Assembly: GCA_045128635.1 (NCBI GenBank)
Contig: JBGVRS010000052.1
Location: 1 to 64,000, forward strand
Length of the DNA stretch: 64,000 nt
Direction of reading: 5' to 3'
From: HGM12587 sp045128635
GTDB lineage: Bacteria; Bacillota; Clostridia; Lachnospirales; Lachnospiraceae
Shown here: positions 51,977 through 60,357 of the stretch, piece by piece
How positions within the stretch are numbered: the first letter of the stretch is position 1
Layout: every line of letters begins with the position of its first letter
Program-made: the position numbers and the translations under genes
The notes under the pieces: model-generated
Told to the model about the DNA's origin: nothing
Seen by the model: the letters and a program-made list of their open reading frames with translations, nothing else
Database searches by the model: none

Positions 51977-53656
51977 ATGTCTAATTGTTTGACGCTGAAA
52001 AAATCCAATTGTAAAAACTGTTACAAGTGCATTCGTCATTGCCCGGTAAAAGCGATTCGTTTTTCCGGAAATCAGGCACATATCATCAGTGACGAATGTA
52101 TTTTGTGCGGACAGTGTTTTGTAGTCTGCCCTCAGAATGCAAAAGAGATTGTGGATGAAAGAGAAAAAGTAAAGGTATTGCTTCAGGGAGAGGAACCGGT
52201 GGTGGTAAGTCTTGCACCGTCTTTTATTGCTAATTATGAGGGTGTCGGGATTGAATCCATGCGAAGAGCATTGAAAAAACTTGGCTTTTATGATGTGGAA
52301 GAGACTGCCATCGGTGCGACCATTGTAAAAAAAGAGTATGAAAGAATGCTTCGGGAAGAAGACAGAGATATTGTGATCTCCTCCTGTTGTCACTCCATTA
52401 ATCTGCTCATTCAGAAATATTTTCCATCCCTTTTGGGTTATCTGGCAGATGTGGTATCTCCGATGCAGGCGCATTGTCTGGATATTAAAAAGCGAATTCC
52501 GAATGCAAAGACGGTTTTTATCGGCCCATGTGTAGCCAAAAAAGATGAAGCGCAAAGTTATAAAGACATTGTAGATGCCGTTTTAACATTTGAAGAACTG
52601 ACGAAATGGCTGGAAGAGGAACAGGTGGAATTAGAACAGGAAATTGATTCCGAAGAATACAGCCGTGCCCGTTTCTTCCCAACCACCGGCGGTGTGTTAA
52701 AGACCATGGAGAAAGATTATCTTCGTTATAATTACATTGCACTGGATGGTGTGGAAAAATGTATTGTGGCGCTAAGAGATATTGAAAAAGGAAATGTACA
52801 TAAATGCTTTATTGAAATGTCGGCATGTGCGGGCAGCTGCAGCGGCGGTCCGGTCATGGAGAAAAACAACTTTTTCTCTCCGGTAAAAAATTATGGTACG
52901 ATTGCCGATTATGCAGGGAAGAAAGATTTTGTGGTTGCACAGCCGGAAGTCTATGGACTGAAAAAGACTTTTGGATATATGAAACGTGAAGAAAATATAC
53001 CGACAGAAGAGGAAATCCGTATTGTGCTGCAGCAGATGGGAAAATTTCAGAAATCCCAGGAGCTTAACTGTGGTTCCTGTGGTTATAATACCTGTCACGA
53101 AAAAGCAATTGCAATTTATCAGGGAAAAGCAGAAATTTCTATGTGCCTTCCATATTTAAAAGAAAAGGCAGAAAGTTTTTCTGATACAATTGTTAAAAAT
53201 ACACCGAATGGAATCATTGTTCTAAATGAAAAACTGGAGGTTCAGCAGATCAACAATACGGCGAGAAAAATCTTTAATATTCGTTATGCCACAGATGTTT
53301 TAGGCGATCCGGTGGAACGTATTTTGGATCCGGAGATTTTTGTCAATGTTTTGGAAAGCGGCTATAACATGCGTAATAAAAGAGAATTTTTGGCAGAGTA
53401 TCAGTGCTATGTAGAACAGTCAGTCATCTATGACCAGGATTCACATTTGCTCATTTATCTTATGAGAGATGTTACGGAAGAAGAAACAGCTCGTGAGAAA
53501 AAGGAAAGTATCAGCCGTCAGACGATGGAAGTTGCGGACAAGGTGGTAGAAAAGCAGATGCGTATTGTTCAGGAAATCGCCTCTCTGCTTGGAGAAACGG
53601 CTGCGGAAACAAAGATTGCGCTCACCAAATTGAAGGAGTTTATTGCTGATGAATGA
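51977..53656 (+). CDS. Sensory-type [FeFe] hydrogenase with PAS domain (HydS-like)
   Basis: A 559-residue protein. Two [4Fe-4S] ferredoxin motifs come first (Cys12/15/18/22 and Cys41/44/47/51). The H-cluster domain follows: L1 SSCCHS (Cys137, Cys138), L2 GPCVAKKDEA (Cys185) and L3 EMSACAGSCSGG (Cys284, Cys288). A further Fe-S motif CGSCGYNTC (365-373, plus Cys390) and a PAS domain (about 400-500) end it. Group C hydrogenases of this build are thought to sense H2 or redox state. The H-cluster ligands are all present, including the proton-path Cys137. It overlaps the PP2C gene by 8 bp. Confidence 0.9.
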   Translation: MSNCLTLKKSNCKNCYKCIRHCPVKAIRFSGNQAHIISDECILCGQCFVVCPQNAKEIVDEREKVKVLLQGEEPVVVSLAPSFIANYEGVGIESMRRALKKLGFYDVEETAIGATIVKKEYERMLREEDRDIVISSCCHSINLLIQKYFPSLLGYLADVVSPMQAHCLDIKKRIPNAKTVFIGPCVAKKDEAQSYKDIVDAVLTFEELTKWLEEEQVELEQEIDSEEYSRARFFPTTGGVLKTMEKDYLRYNYIALDGVEKCIVALRDIEKGNVHKCFIEMSACAGSCSGGPVMEKNNFFSPVKNYGTIADYAGKKDFVVAQPEVYGLKKTFGYMKREENIPTEEEIRIVLQQMGKFQKSQELNCGSCGYNTCHEKAIAIYQGKAEISMCLPYLKEKAESFSDTIVKNTPNGIIVLNEKLEVQQINNTARKIFNIRYATDVLGDPVERILDPEIFVNVLESGYNMRNKREFLAEYQCYVEQSVIYDQDSHLLIYLMRDVTEEETAREKKESISRQTMEVADKVVEKQMRIVQEIASLLGETAAETKIALTKLKEFIADE

Positions 53657-54821
53657 TTTGTGTGCAGATATTGGATATAAAAGTATCAACCATTATGGAG
53701 AGCAGCTGTGCGGTGACCATGTAGATATTGTGGAAACCAATAAAGATTCTTCAGTGATTGTATTATCAGACGGACTTGGAAGCGGGGTAAAGGCAAGTAT
53801 TTTATCGACACTGACTTCGAAAATCATTTCAACCATGCTTGCAGAAGGGCTTTCTATTGAAGAATGCGTAGAAACCATCGCAGCGACTTTGCCGGTTTGT
53901 TCGGTGAGGGGAGTTGCGTATTCTACCTTTACGATTATTCACTTGAAAAATAATCAGACTGCAGAACTGATTCAATATGATAACCCTCATGTGATTATGA
54001 TTCGTGATGAACACAATTACGATTATGCAAAAAAAGAAATGAACATCGGTGGAAAAACGATTTATAAGTCGGTTATTAATCTGCGGGAAAATGATGTGTT
54101 TATTGCTATGAGTGATGGGTGTCCTCATGCAGGAATTGGTACGGCATACAATTTTGGCTGGAAAAGAGAAGAAATCATTGATTTTATGGAAGTGCTGGCT
54201 CCGGTAGGTTATACAGCCAAAACGCTGGCTACCATGCTGGTAGATGAATGTGACAAACTCTATGGTCACAAGCCTGGAGATGATGCGACCGCATGTGTGG
54301 TAAGAATGCGAAAGAGAGAGCCGATGAATATTTTATTTGGTCCTCCGTCCAACCGAGATGATGCAGAACGAATGATGTCCCTTTTCTTTTCAAAGAGGGG
54401 AAAGCATATTATTTGCGGTGGGACAACGGCATCTATTGCGGCAAATTTTTTAAACAAACCGCTTCAGATTAATTTGAAATCTGAATCTAAGGAAATACCT
54501 CCAACTGCGAAAATAGAAGGCGTGGATATTGTCACAGAAGGGATTCTGACAATCAGCAAAGTTCTGGAATATGCCAATGATTATCTTGGAGAAAATAAGC
54601 ATTATGAACACTGGTCTTTTAGAAAAGACGGAGCATCGCGCATTTGTCAGCTGCTGTTTGAAGAAGCTACAGATATCAACTTTTTTGTAGGAAAAGCCAT
54701 CAATCCAGCTCACCAGAATCCGGATCTTCCAATTAATTTCAACATTAAGATGAAGCTGGTGGAAGATCTTTCGGAATGCCTCAAAAAAATGGGAAAACGA
54801 ATTAAGGTAAGTTATTTCTAG
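53649..54821 (+). CDS. SpoIIE-like PP2C serine phosphatase with C-terminal extension
   Basis: A 390-residue protein. The PP2C core spans about 30-220: VIVLSDGLGSGVKAS, FIAMSDGCPHAG and GDDATACVVRM hold the metal-binding aspartates. A further 165 residues (from about 222, MNILFGPPSNRDDAERMM) have no domain I can name. ATG 53649 has AAGGAG 10 nt upstream and overlaps the hydrogenase stop, so output probably passes from the hydrogenase-PAS sensor to this phosphatase. Its target phosphoprotein is unknown. Confidence 0.88.
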   Translation: MNDLCADIGYKSINHYGEQLCGDHVDIVETNKDSSVIVLSDGLGSGVKASILSTLTSKIISTMLAEGLSIEECVETIAATLPVCSVRGVAYSTFTIIHLKNNQTAELIQYDNPHVIMIRDEHNYDYAKKEMNIGGKTIYKSVINLRENDVFIAMSDGCPHAGIGTAYNFGWKREEIIDFMEVLAPVGYTAKTLATMLVDECDKLYGHKPGDDATACVVRMRKREPMNILFGPPSNRDDAERMMSLFFSKRGKHIICGGTTASIAANFLNKPLQINLKSESKEIPPTAKIEGVDIVTEGILTISKVLEYANDYLGENKHYEHWSFRKDGASRICQLLFEEATDINFFVGKAINPAHQNPDLPINFNIKMKLVEDLSECLKKMGKRIKVSYF

Positions 54822-54826
54822 GAATA

Positions 54827-54889
54827 AAATTCCTCCATTTACAGATACTACTTCCAGAACTGGAAAGTATAACAAATGGAGGAATTTTT
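54827..54889 (+). terminator. Hairpin B: terminator that also hides the spoVT ribosome site
   Basis: Perfect 14-bp outer stem 54827-54840 / 54874-54887 with an inner TACTTCCAG / CTGGAAAGTA stem, then TTTTT. The 3' arm contains GGAGG (54878-54882), the only Shine-Dalgarno site for spoVT. Motif CATTTACAGATACTAC (54836-54851) matches hairpin A at 15 of 16 positions. Confidence 0.75.
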
Positions 54890-54891
54890 AT

Positions 54892-55440
54892 ATGAAAGCA
54901 ACAGGAATCACTAGGAAAATTGATGAACTGGGAAGAATTGTAATCCCAAAAGAAATTCGAAGAACCTTGCGCATCCGAGAAGGATGCCCTTTAGAAATAT
55001 TTACTGAGAAAAACGGCGAAATCATTTTAAGAAAATATTCTCCTATGGGAGAACTGGTGGCATTTGCTGCACAATATGCGGACAGCCTTGCTCAGACCAC
55101 AGGAATGATGGTATGCATTACAGATTTGGAACAGGTCATTGCAGCGGCAGGCGGTGCGAAAAAGGATTATCTTGGGAAAGCAATCAGCGAAAAGCTGGAC
55201 CAGATGATTGAAGAACGTATGCAGAGTCAGGCAATGCCGGATGAGAAAAAATATGTTTCGATTTTAAAAGAACCGACAGCAGAAAAATATGCTCAGACCA
55301 TTTGTCCGATCATCTGCCAGGGGGATGTTATTGGTTCGGTAATTCTCCTTGCCAAGGATGCAAAAACAAAAATGAGCGAGGTGGAAAAGAAGCTGGCTTA
55401 CTGTGCTGCGGGCTTTTTAGGGCGTCAGATGGAAGAGTAG
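54892..55440 (+). CDS. spoVT: Stage V sporulation protein T
   Basis: A 182-residue AbrB-family regulator. The N-terminal swapped-hairpin DNA-binding domain is TGITRKIDELGRIVIPKEIRRTL, and the C-terminal GAF domain covers about 55-180 (QTTGMMVCITDLEQVIAAAG, TICPIICQGDVIGSV). In Bacillus SpoVT tunes late forespore genes. Its ribosome site lies within hairpin B, so translation probably depends on a transcript or state that opens it. Confidence 0.93.
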   Translation: MKATGITRKIDELGRIVIPKEIRRTLRIREGCPLEIFTEKNGEIILRKYSPMGELVAFAAQYADSLAQTTGMMVCITDLEQVIAAAGGAKKDYLGKAISEKLDQMIEERMQSQAMPDEKKYVSILKEPTAEKYAQTICPIICQGDVIGSVILLAKDAKTKMSEVEKKLAYCAAGFLGRQMEE

Positions 55441-55499
55441 CTGACAAGACAGCTGTAAAGATTCTGTAAAAAGTACTAGGATTTATGGAAAGAATGTGA

Positions 55500-55505
55500 T
55501 ATACT
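55500..55505 (+). promoter_or_regulatory. Likely -10 element before pncB
   Basis: TATACT, 34 nt before the pncB start; no good -35 at standard spacing. Confidence 0.35.
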
Positions 55506-55538
55506 TCTTTGGAAATAAATTTACAAAGGAGACGAGGC

Positions 55539-56999
55539 ATGAGTACCATGAATCTGACCCTGTTAACTGATCTCTACCAGTTGACCATGATGCAGGGATA
55601 CTTTAAAAACAAAAACAATGACACTGTTGTATTCGATGCGTTTTACAGAACCAACCCAAGTGGTAACGGCTTTGCAATTGCAGCGGGCTTAGAGCAGGTA
55701 ATCGATTACTTGAAGAACTTACGCTTTAGCCCTGAAGATATTGAATATTTAAGAGGACTTCATATTTTTGATGAAGATTTCTTGGAATATTTGGCAGAAT
55801 TTAGATTTACCGGAAGTGTATATGCCATTCCGGAAGGAACTGTTGTGTTCCCAAAAGAACCTTTAATTAAGGTAATTGCGCCAATTATGCAGGCACAGTT
55901 GATTGAAACAGCGATTTTGAATATTGTAAACCACCAGAGTCTCATTGCTACAAAGGCAGCCAGAGTTGTTTATGCGGCAAAGGGTGACGGCGTTATGGAA
56001 TTTGGTCTTCGCCGTGCACAGGGACCGGACGCGGGTGTTTATGGAGCAAGAGCTGCCATGATTGGCGGATGCGTAGGTACATCTAACGTACTTGCAGGCC
56101 AGATGTTTGATGTTCCGGTATTAGGAACTCACGCACACAGCTGGATCATGAGCTTCCTGGATGAATATACAGCATTCAAAAAATACGCAGAACTTTATCC
56201 AAATGCATGTACATTGCTGGTTGACACCTATGATACTTTAAAATCCGGTGTACCAAATGCAATTCGTGTATTTAAAGAAATGCGTGAAGCAGGCATTCCG
56301 TTGACAAAATACGGTATCCGTCTTGACAGCGGTGACCTTGCATACCTTTCCAAGAGAGCAAGAAAGATGCTTGATAAAGCAGGATTCCCTGATGCATCTA
56401 TTTCTGCATCCAGTGACCTGGATGAAAATCTGATCGACAGCTTAAAAGCACAGGGCGCTGAAATCAAAGTATGGGGTGTAGGTACCAACCTGATCACATC
56501 AAAAGATCAGCCGGCATTCGGTGGTGTTTATAAACTTGCAGCGATTATGAAAGAAGATGGAACATTTATTCCAAAGATTAAGCTTTCTGAAAACACTGCA
56601 AAGGTTACAAACCCGGGTAATAAGACTGTTTATCGAATCTATGATAAAGAAACGGGCATGTTAAATGCAGATTTAATCTGTCTTGCAGATGAAACATTTG
56701 ACCCTGATAAAGATCTTCGTATTTTCGATCCAATCGAAACATGGAAGAAGACAAAATATAAAGCAGGAACTTATGAACTGAGAGAACTGCTTGTAGAAGT
56801 TTTCAAAGATGGAGAATGTGTTTACGAATCCCCAAGCGTTATGGAAATGCGTGAATACTGCCTGAAGGAACAGGACACAGTTTGGGAAGAATCCAGACGT
56901 CTTGTGAACCCTCATAAAGTTTATGTGGATTTATCTGATAAACTTTATAAAATGAAATCAGATCTTTTAGAAGAATTAAGTGGTTTGGAAGAAGATTAA
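55539..56999 (+). CDS. pncB: Nicotinate phosphoribosyltransferase
   Basis: Makes nicotinate mononucleotide from nicotinate and PRPP in NAD salvage. The 486-residue protein has LLTDLYQLTMMQGYF, the FGLRRAQGPDAG block, GTHAHSWIMSF with the active-site His, and IRLDSGDLAYLS. AAAGGAG supports ATG 55539; the earlier in-frame start precedes it. Confidence 0.95.
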   Translation: MSTMNLTLLTDLYQLTMMQGYFKNKNNDTVVFDAFYRTNPSGNGFAIAAGLEQVIDYLKNLRFSPEDIEYLRGLHIFDEDFLEYLAEFRFTGSVYAIPEGTVVFPKEPLIKVIAPIMQAQLIETAILNIVNHQSLIATKAARVVYAAKGDGVMEFGLRRAQGPDAGVYGARAAMIGGCVGTSNVLAGQMFDVPVLGTHAHSWIMSFLDEYTAFKKYAELYPNACTLLVDTYDTLKSGVPNAIRVFKEMREAGIPLTKYGIRLDSGDLAYLSKRARKMLDKAGFPDASISASSDLDENLIDSLKAQGAEIKVWGVGTNLITSKDQPAFGGVYKLAAIMKEDGTFIPKIKLSENTAKVTNPGNKTVYRIYDKETGMLNADLICLADETFDPDKDLRIFDPIETWKKTKYKAGTYELRELLVEVFKDGECVYESPSVMEMREYCLKEQDTVWEESRRLVNPHKVYVDLSDKLYKMKSDLLEELSGLEED

Positions 57000-57028
57000 A
57001 AAAATTTTAAAAAAATTAAAAAAAGTGC

Positions 57029-57057
57029 TTGCATTTTTAATTCTGTTGTTATATACT
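57029..57057 (+). promoter_or_regulatory. Predicted promoter for tRNA-Gln
   Basis: -35 TTGCAT (57029-57034), 17-bp spacer, -10 TATACT (57052-57057), 42 nt before the mature tRNA. Confidence 0.6.
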
Positions 57058-57098
57058 AGCCATTGTTGAGAGGACAGCTCAGTAAAGCAACAGAATAT

Positions 57099-57170
57099 AG
57101 CGCTATCGCCAAACGGTAAGGCAACGGACTCTGACTCCGTCATTTCAAGGTTCGAATCCTTGTAGCGCTG
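57099..57170 (+). tRNA. tRNA-Gln (anticodon CUG)
   Basis: Acceptor stem AGCGCTA / TAGCGCT, anticodon stem ACGGA / TCCGT around loop CTCTGAC (anticodon CTG, codon CAG), and T arm CAAGG / CCTTG around TTCGAAT. The discriminator base is G. The 3' CCA is not encoded and must be added. Confidence 0.95.
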
Positions 57171-57178
57171 CTAAGAGA

Positions 57179-57208
57179 ACTCGGTAGAAGATTTCTACTG
57201 AGTTTTTT
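57179..57208 (+). terminator. Terminator after tRNA-Gln
   Basis: Stem ACTCGGTAGAA (57179-57189) / TTCTACTGAGT (57193-57203), then TTTTTT. Confidence 0.85.
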
Positions 57209-57211
57209 CTT

Positions 57212-57248
57212 TGCAAAAAAATAAGCACCACCATGACTGGCAGTGCTT
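57212..57248 (-). terminator. Terminator of the YitT-family gene
   Basis: Read leftward: AAGCACTGCC pairs with GGTGGTGCTT (57239-57248 / 57223-57232, with wobbles), followed by a T-rich run. Confidence 0.7.
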
Positions 57249-57252
57249 GTTT

Positions 57253-58113
57253 TTAATCCGTCGGTGCCTGATAAAATCTTCCGGCAACCGAGTCTGTTTT
57301 AATTGTATTAATAAATGCTTTCTTATCTACCTGTCTGATGGTATGAACAATCTTTTCAGTTTCCCCACGAGATACAACGGAATATACAACGCTTCGTTCT
57401 TTGTGTTCATAAGAGCCTTCACCTTCCATGATAGTTGCACCATGATGAGTGATTTCTTTGATCATCTGGCAGACAAGCTGTGGTTTGTTGGTAACAATAA
57501 ATAATGTGGTTTTCTGGAACTTCTGGTAAAGCATTTGCAGCATCTGGGTAGATACATACTGATAAATAATCGAGTAAAGTGCTTTATCCCAACCAAAGAG
57601 AAGACCTGCAACGCCGATAATGCATGCATTGATTGCAAGAACCATATTCCAGGAGTCTACGCCTTTTTTCTGGGAAAGATAAATTCCGATAAAGTCGGTT
57701 CCACCGGTGGTTGCATCTACAGACAATACAAGGCTGATTGCCGCTCCATTGATAATACCGCCAAAGATACTGATAAGCAGTGTGTCATAAGTAATCGGAT
57801 AATATGGCAATATATCAGTCAATGTACTGGTAAGTACGATTGTCAGCAGAGAAAATAATGTGAACTTCTTTCCAATGAATCGAAAACCGATGTAAACTGG
57901 AAATGCATTTAAAAGCAGGTTAATGATAGAATATGGAAGTTCGATATTAAAAAATTTCATTCCCATATTTTGAATTAAAATCGTAAGCCCTGTGGCACCG
58001 CCAGGATAGAGTCCGCCGGTACGGACAAAGGTTTTAATATTTAAGGCCATGACAAAGGAAGCAATGCAGATCACAATGATTCGTTTGATGTCCTTTTGTG
58101 GATCAAATTTCAT
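57253..58113 (-). CDS. YitT-family membrane protein (DUF161/DUF2179)
   Basis: A 286-residue protein with five to six membrane helices (about 1-190) containing GGLYPGGATGLTILIQ and VDATTGGTDFIGIYLSQKKG. A cytoplasmic DUF2179 domain follows (about 205-280, LFIVTNKPQLVCQMIKE, RSVVYSVVSRGE). The family is widespread in Firmicutes and its function is unsettled. AGGAGG lies before the ATG. Confidence 0.92.
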   Translation of the reverse strand: MKFDPQKDIKRIIVICIASFVMALNIKTFVRTGGLYPGGATGLTILIQNMGMKFFNIELPYSIINLLLNAFPVYIGFRFIGKKFTLFSLLTIVLTSTLTDILPYYPITYDTLLISIFGGIINGAAISLVLSVDATTGGTDFIGIYLSQKKGVDSWNMVLAINACIIGVAGLLFGWDKALYSIIYQYVSTQMLQMLYQKFQKTTLFIVTNKPQLVCQMIKEITHHGATIMEGEGSYEHKERSVVYSVVSRGETEKIVHTIRQVDKKAFINTIKTDSVAGRFYQAPTD

Positions 58114-58266
58114 GAGAAATCCTCCTGTGTGGATAAGTATTAATCTAAATTTAGTATAAGAAATTATAGGGGTATAGTCAAAGGGAGAATTTTATTTTAT
58201 AAAGATTTTAGTAGGAAATCTTTTACTTTTCATGTATACTAACTTTGTATGAACAGGAGGAAATCA

Positions 58267-58977
58267 ATGTATACTTGGGACAGCAGAGTCCGATTCAGTG
58301 AAATCGGTGAAGATAAAAGATTGACATTAGATGGTATTTTGAATTATTTTCAGGATAGCAGTACATTCCATTCAGAAGATATCGGCAATGGCATGGAAGT
58401 GGTAGAAAGCCTGCATCGTGTCTGGGTGCTTTCATCCTGGCAGATTGTGGTGAATGAATATCCAAAGATTGGGGAACGAATCAAACTTGGTACATGGCCA
58501 TATGATTTTAACAGATTTTTAGGCGGTCGTAACTTTATCATGTACGGAGATGATGGAAGGGTACTTGCCTATGCAAACAGCCTTTGGACCTATTTAAACT
58601 CTGAAAACGGACGTCCGGCTCGTGTAGATGACCGAATTTTAGAATTATATACATTGGAACCAAAGTATGAGATGGACTATGCGGACAGAAAGATTGCGCT
58701 GCCTGAAGAAATGATAGCGCAAAATGCATTTCCGGTAGAAGTCTATCATTTAGATACCAATCATCACGTAAACAATGGGCAGTATGTAAAAATGGCCGGT
58801 GCTTATCTGCCGCAAGGGTTTGAGATTGCTCAGATGAGAGCAGAATATAAAAAATCTGCATTACTTGGCGATATGATCTATCCAAAGGTTGCAGTGGAAG
58901 AAGATAAAGTGATTGTAAGTCTGGATGATGAAGCAGGCAATGCATTTACCGTTGTTGAGTTTTTAAAAAGAGCTTAG
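58267..58977 (+). CDS. Acyl-ACP thioesterase
   Basis: Releases fatty acids from acyl carrier protein. The 236-residue protein has two hot-dog folds: first FSEIGEDKRLTLDGILNYFQD (about 8-110), second with the catalytic-type DTNHHVNNGQYV (about 160-225). This is the PF01643 family, shorter than plant FatA/FatB because no targeting sequence is present. AGGAGG favours ATG 58267 over the in-frame ATG at 58249. Free fatty acid release may adjust membrane lipids. It lies 32 nt before the S1 protein gene. Confidence 0.9.
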   Translation: MYTWDSRVRFSEIGEDKRLTLDGILNYFQDSSTFHSEDIGNGMEVVESLHRVWVLSSWQIVVNEYPKIGERIKLGTWPYDFNRFLGGRNFIMYGDDGRVLAYANSLWTYLNSENGRPARVDDRILELYTLEPKYEMDYADRKIALPEEMIAQNAFPVEVYHLDTNHHVNNGQYVKMAGAYLPQGFEIAQMRAEYKKSALLGDMIYPKVAVEEDKVIVSLDDEAGNAFTVVEFLKRA

Positions 58978-59009
58978 CAATTAACAAGAATAAAGAGAGG
59001 ACGAAAAAC

Positions 59010-59846
59010 ATGATTGAATTAGGAAAGAAACAGACGTTAGAAGTAGTAAAAAAAGTAGAATTTGGTGTATATCTTGCCGAAGAGCAGGGAAGTATGGACA
59101 AGGTATTACTTCCTAAGAAACAGGTTCCGGAAGGAGCGGAAGCAGGAACACAGATTGAAGTTTTTATTTATAGAGACTCCAAAGACCGTCTTATTGCCAC
59201 AACTGCAGTGCCGAAGCTGACACTTGGAGAACTGGCAGTGCTGACTGTTAAGGAAGTGGGAAAAATTGGTGCATTTTTAGACTGCGGTCTGGAAAAAGAT
59301 TTGTTCCTTCCATTCAAGCAGCAGACAAGAAAGGTTTGCACAGGAGACGAAGTGCTGGTTGCAATGTACATCGACAAGAGCAATCGTCTTTGCGCCACAA
59401 TGAATGTATATGAATATTTGAAAAAAGAATCTCCATATACAAAAGAAGATACCGTACACGGTGTGATTTATGAAATCAGCAAAAATTTCGGTGCATTCGT
59501 GGCAGTTGACAATCTGTACTCTGCACTGATTCCAGCAAAAGAATTCCACGGAGAATATGAAATCGGTGATGTGGTAGAAGCACGTGTAACCGGTGTGAAA
59601 CCGGATGGCAAACTGGATCTTAGCATTCGCCGCAAAGCACATCTGCAGATGGATGAAGATGCTGAATACGTGATGCAGGTCATTGATGAATTCGACGGAG
59701 TGTTACCATTCAACGACAAAGTTTCTCCGGAAATTATCCAGAGAGAATTTAAGATGAGTAAGAATGCATTCAAACGTGCAGTTGGGAAACTTTATAAAGA
59801 AGGGAGAATCGAAATTACAGAAAATCGTATCTTAAAAGTTCGTTAG
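59010..59846 (+). CDS. CvfB-like S1 RNA-binding protein
   Basis: A 278-residue protein with three S1-type beta-barrel modules (about 1-65, 70-135, 140-210; FGVYLAEE, KIGAFLDCGLEKDLFLPF, NFGAFVAVDNLYSALIP) and a C-terminal winged helix (MSKNAFKRAVGKLYKEGRIEI). This order matches CvfB/YitL regulators, which affect RNA stability or virulence in Gram-positives. AGAGAGG lies upstream of the ATG. Confidence 0.9.
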   Translation: MIELGKKQTLEVVKKVEFGVYLAEEQGSMDKVLLPKKQVPEGAEAGTQIEVFIYRDSKDRLIATTAVPKLTLGELAVLTVKEVGKIGAFLDCGLEKDLFLPFKQQTRKVCTGDEVLVAMYIDKSNRLCATMNVYEYLKKESPYTKEDTVHGVIYEISKNFGAFVAVDNLYSALIPAKEFHGEYEIGDVVEARVTGVKPDGKLDLSIRRKAHLQMDEDAEYVMQVIDEFDGVLPFNDKVSPEIIQREFKMSKNAFKRAVGKLYKEGRIEITENRILKVR

Positions 59847-59926
59847 TAAAATGTGATAAAAATGAATTTGACCGACGGTTGAATTTGTGAAAACTCCACG
59901 AAGCTGTGAATTTGCACAAAAAACAC

Positions 59927-59954
59927 TTGAAATTTTTGGTAACAATGCTATACT
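59927..59954 (+). promoter_or_regulatory. Predicted promoter for the HPr-like gene
   Basis: -35 TTGAAA (59927-59932), 16-bp spacer, -10 TATACT (59949-59954). Confidence 0.6.
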
Positions 59955-60010
59955 GACGTTGTAAACAGAAATTACAAAAACAAGTGAAACCAAGAAAAGG
60001 AGGAATCACA

Positions 60011-60247
60011 ATGAAAGTAACTAACATCAAAAATATTGAAGGATTTTTTAACACAGTAGATTCCTGCAAAGGAAAAGTTGAATTAGTAACAGGCGAAGGC
60101 GACAGACTGAACCTGAAATCCAAATTATGTCAGTATGTATCTATGGCAAACATTTTCTCTAACGGCGAAATTCCGGAATTAGAAATTATCGCATATGAGA
60201 GAGAAGACATCGATAAGTTAATTAACTTCATGATGAACGGCCATTAA
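60011..60247 (+). CDS. HPr-like protein lacking the active-site His
   Basis: A 78-residue HPr-fold protein. NLKSKLCQYVSMAN aligns with the HPr regulatory-serine region NLKSIMG, with Ser37 in the position of Ser46. No His occurs where HPr His15 should be (IEGFFNTVDSCKG). It therefore cannot carry phosphate in the PTS as HPr does and may be a regulatory relative, as Crh is in Bacillus (inference). AAGGAGG lies before ATG 60011. It is monocistronic with its own promoter and a strong terminator. Confidence 0.8.
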   Translation: MKVTNIKNIEGFFNTVDSCKGKVELVTGEGDRLNLKSKLCQYVSMANIFSNGEIPELEIIAYEREDIDKLINFMMNGH

Positions 60248-60274
60248 TTAGAAAATATAAAAAGTCGAAATGCA

Positions 60275-60307
60275 GGGGGAACAGCGATTGCTGTTTCCCC
60301 CTTTTTT
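60275..60307 (+). terminator. Terminator after the HPr-like gene
   Basis: Stem GGGGGAACAGC (60275-60285) / GCTGTTTCCCCC (60290-60301, one bulge), then TTTTTT. Confidence 0.9.
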
Positions 60308-60316
60308 GTGTATAAT
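60288..60316 (+). promoter_or_regulatory. Predicted dnaE promoter overlapping the terminator
   Basis: -35 TTGCTG (60288-60293, in the loop and 3' arm of the terminator hairpin), 17-bp spacer, perfect -10 TATAAT (60311-60316). Confidence 0.55.
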
Positions 60317-60357
60317 AAGTTTATCTATATGCTTTTTTAAGAAAGGTGTCATCTACC

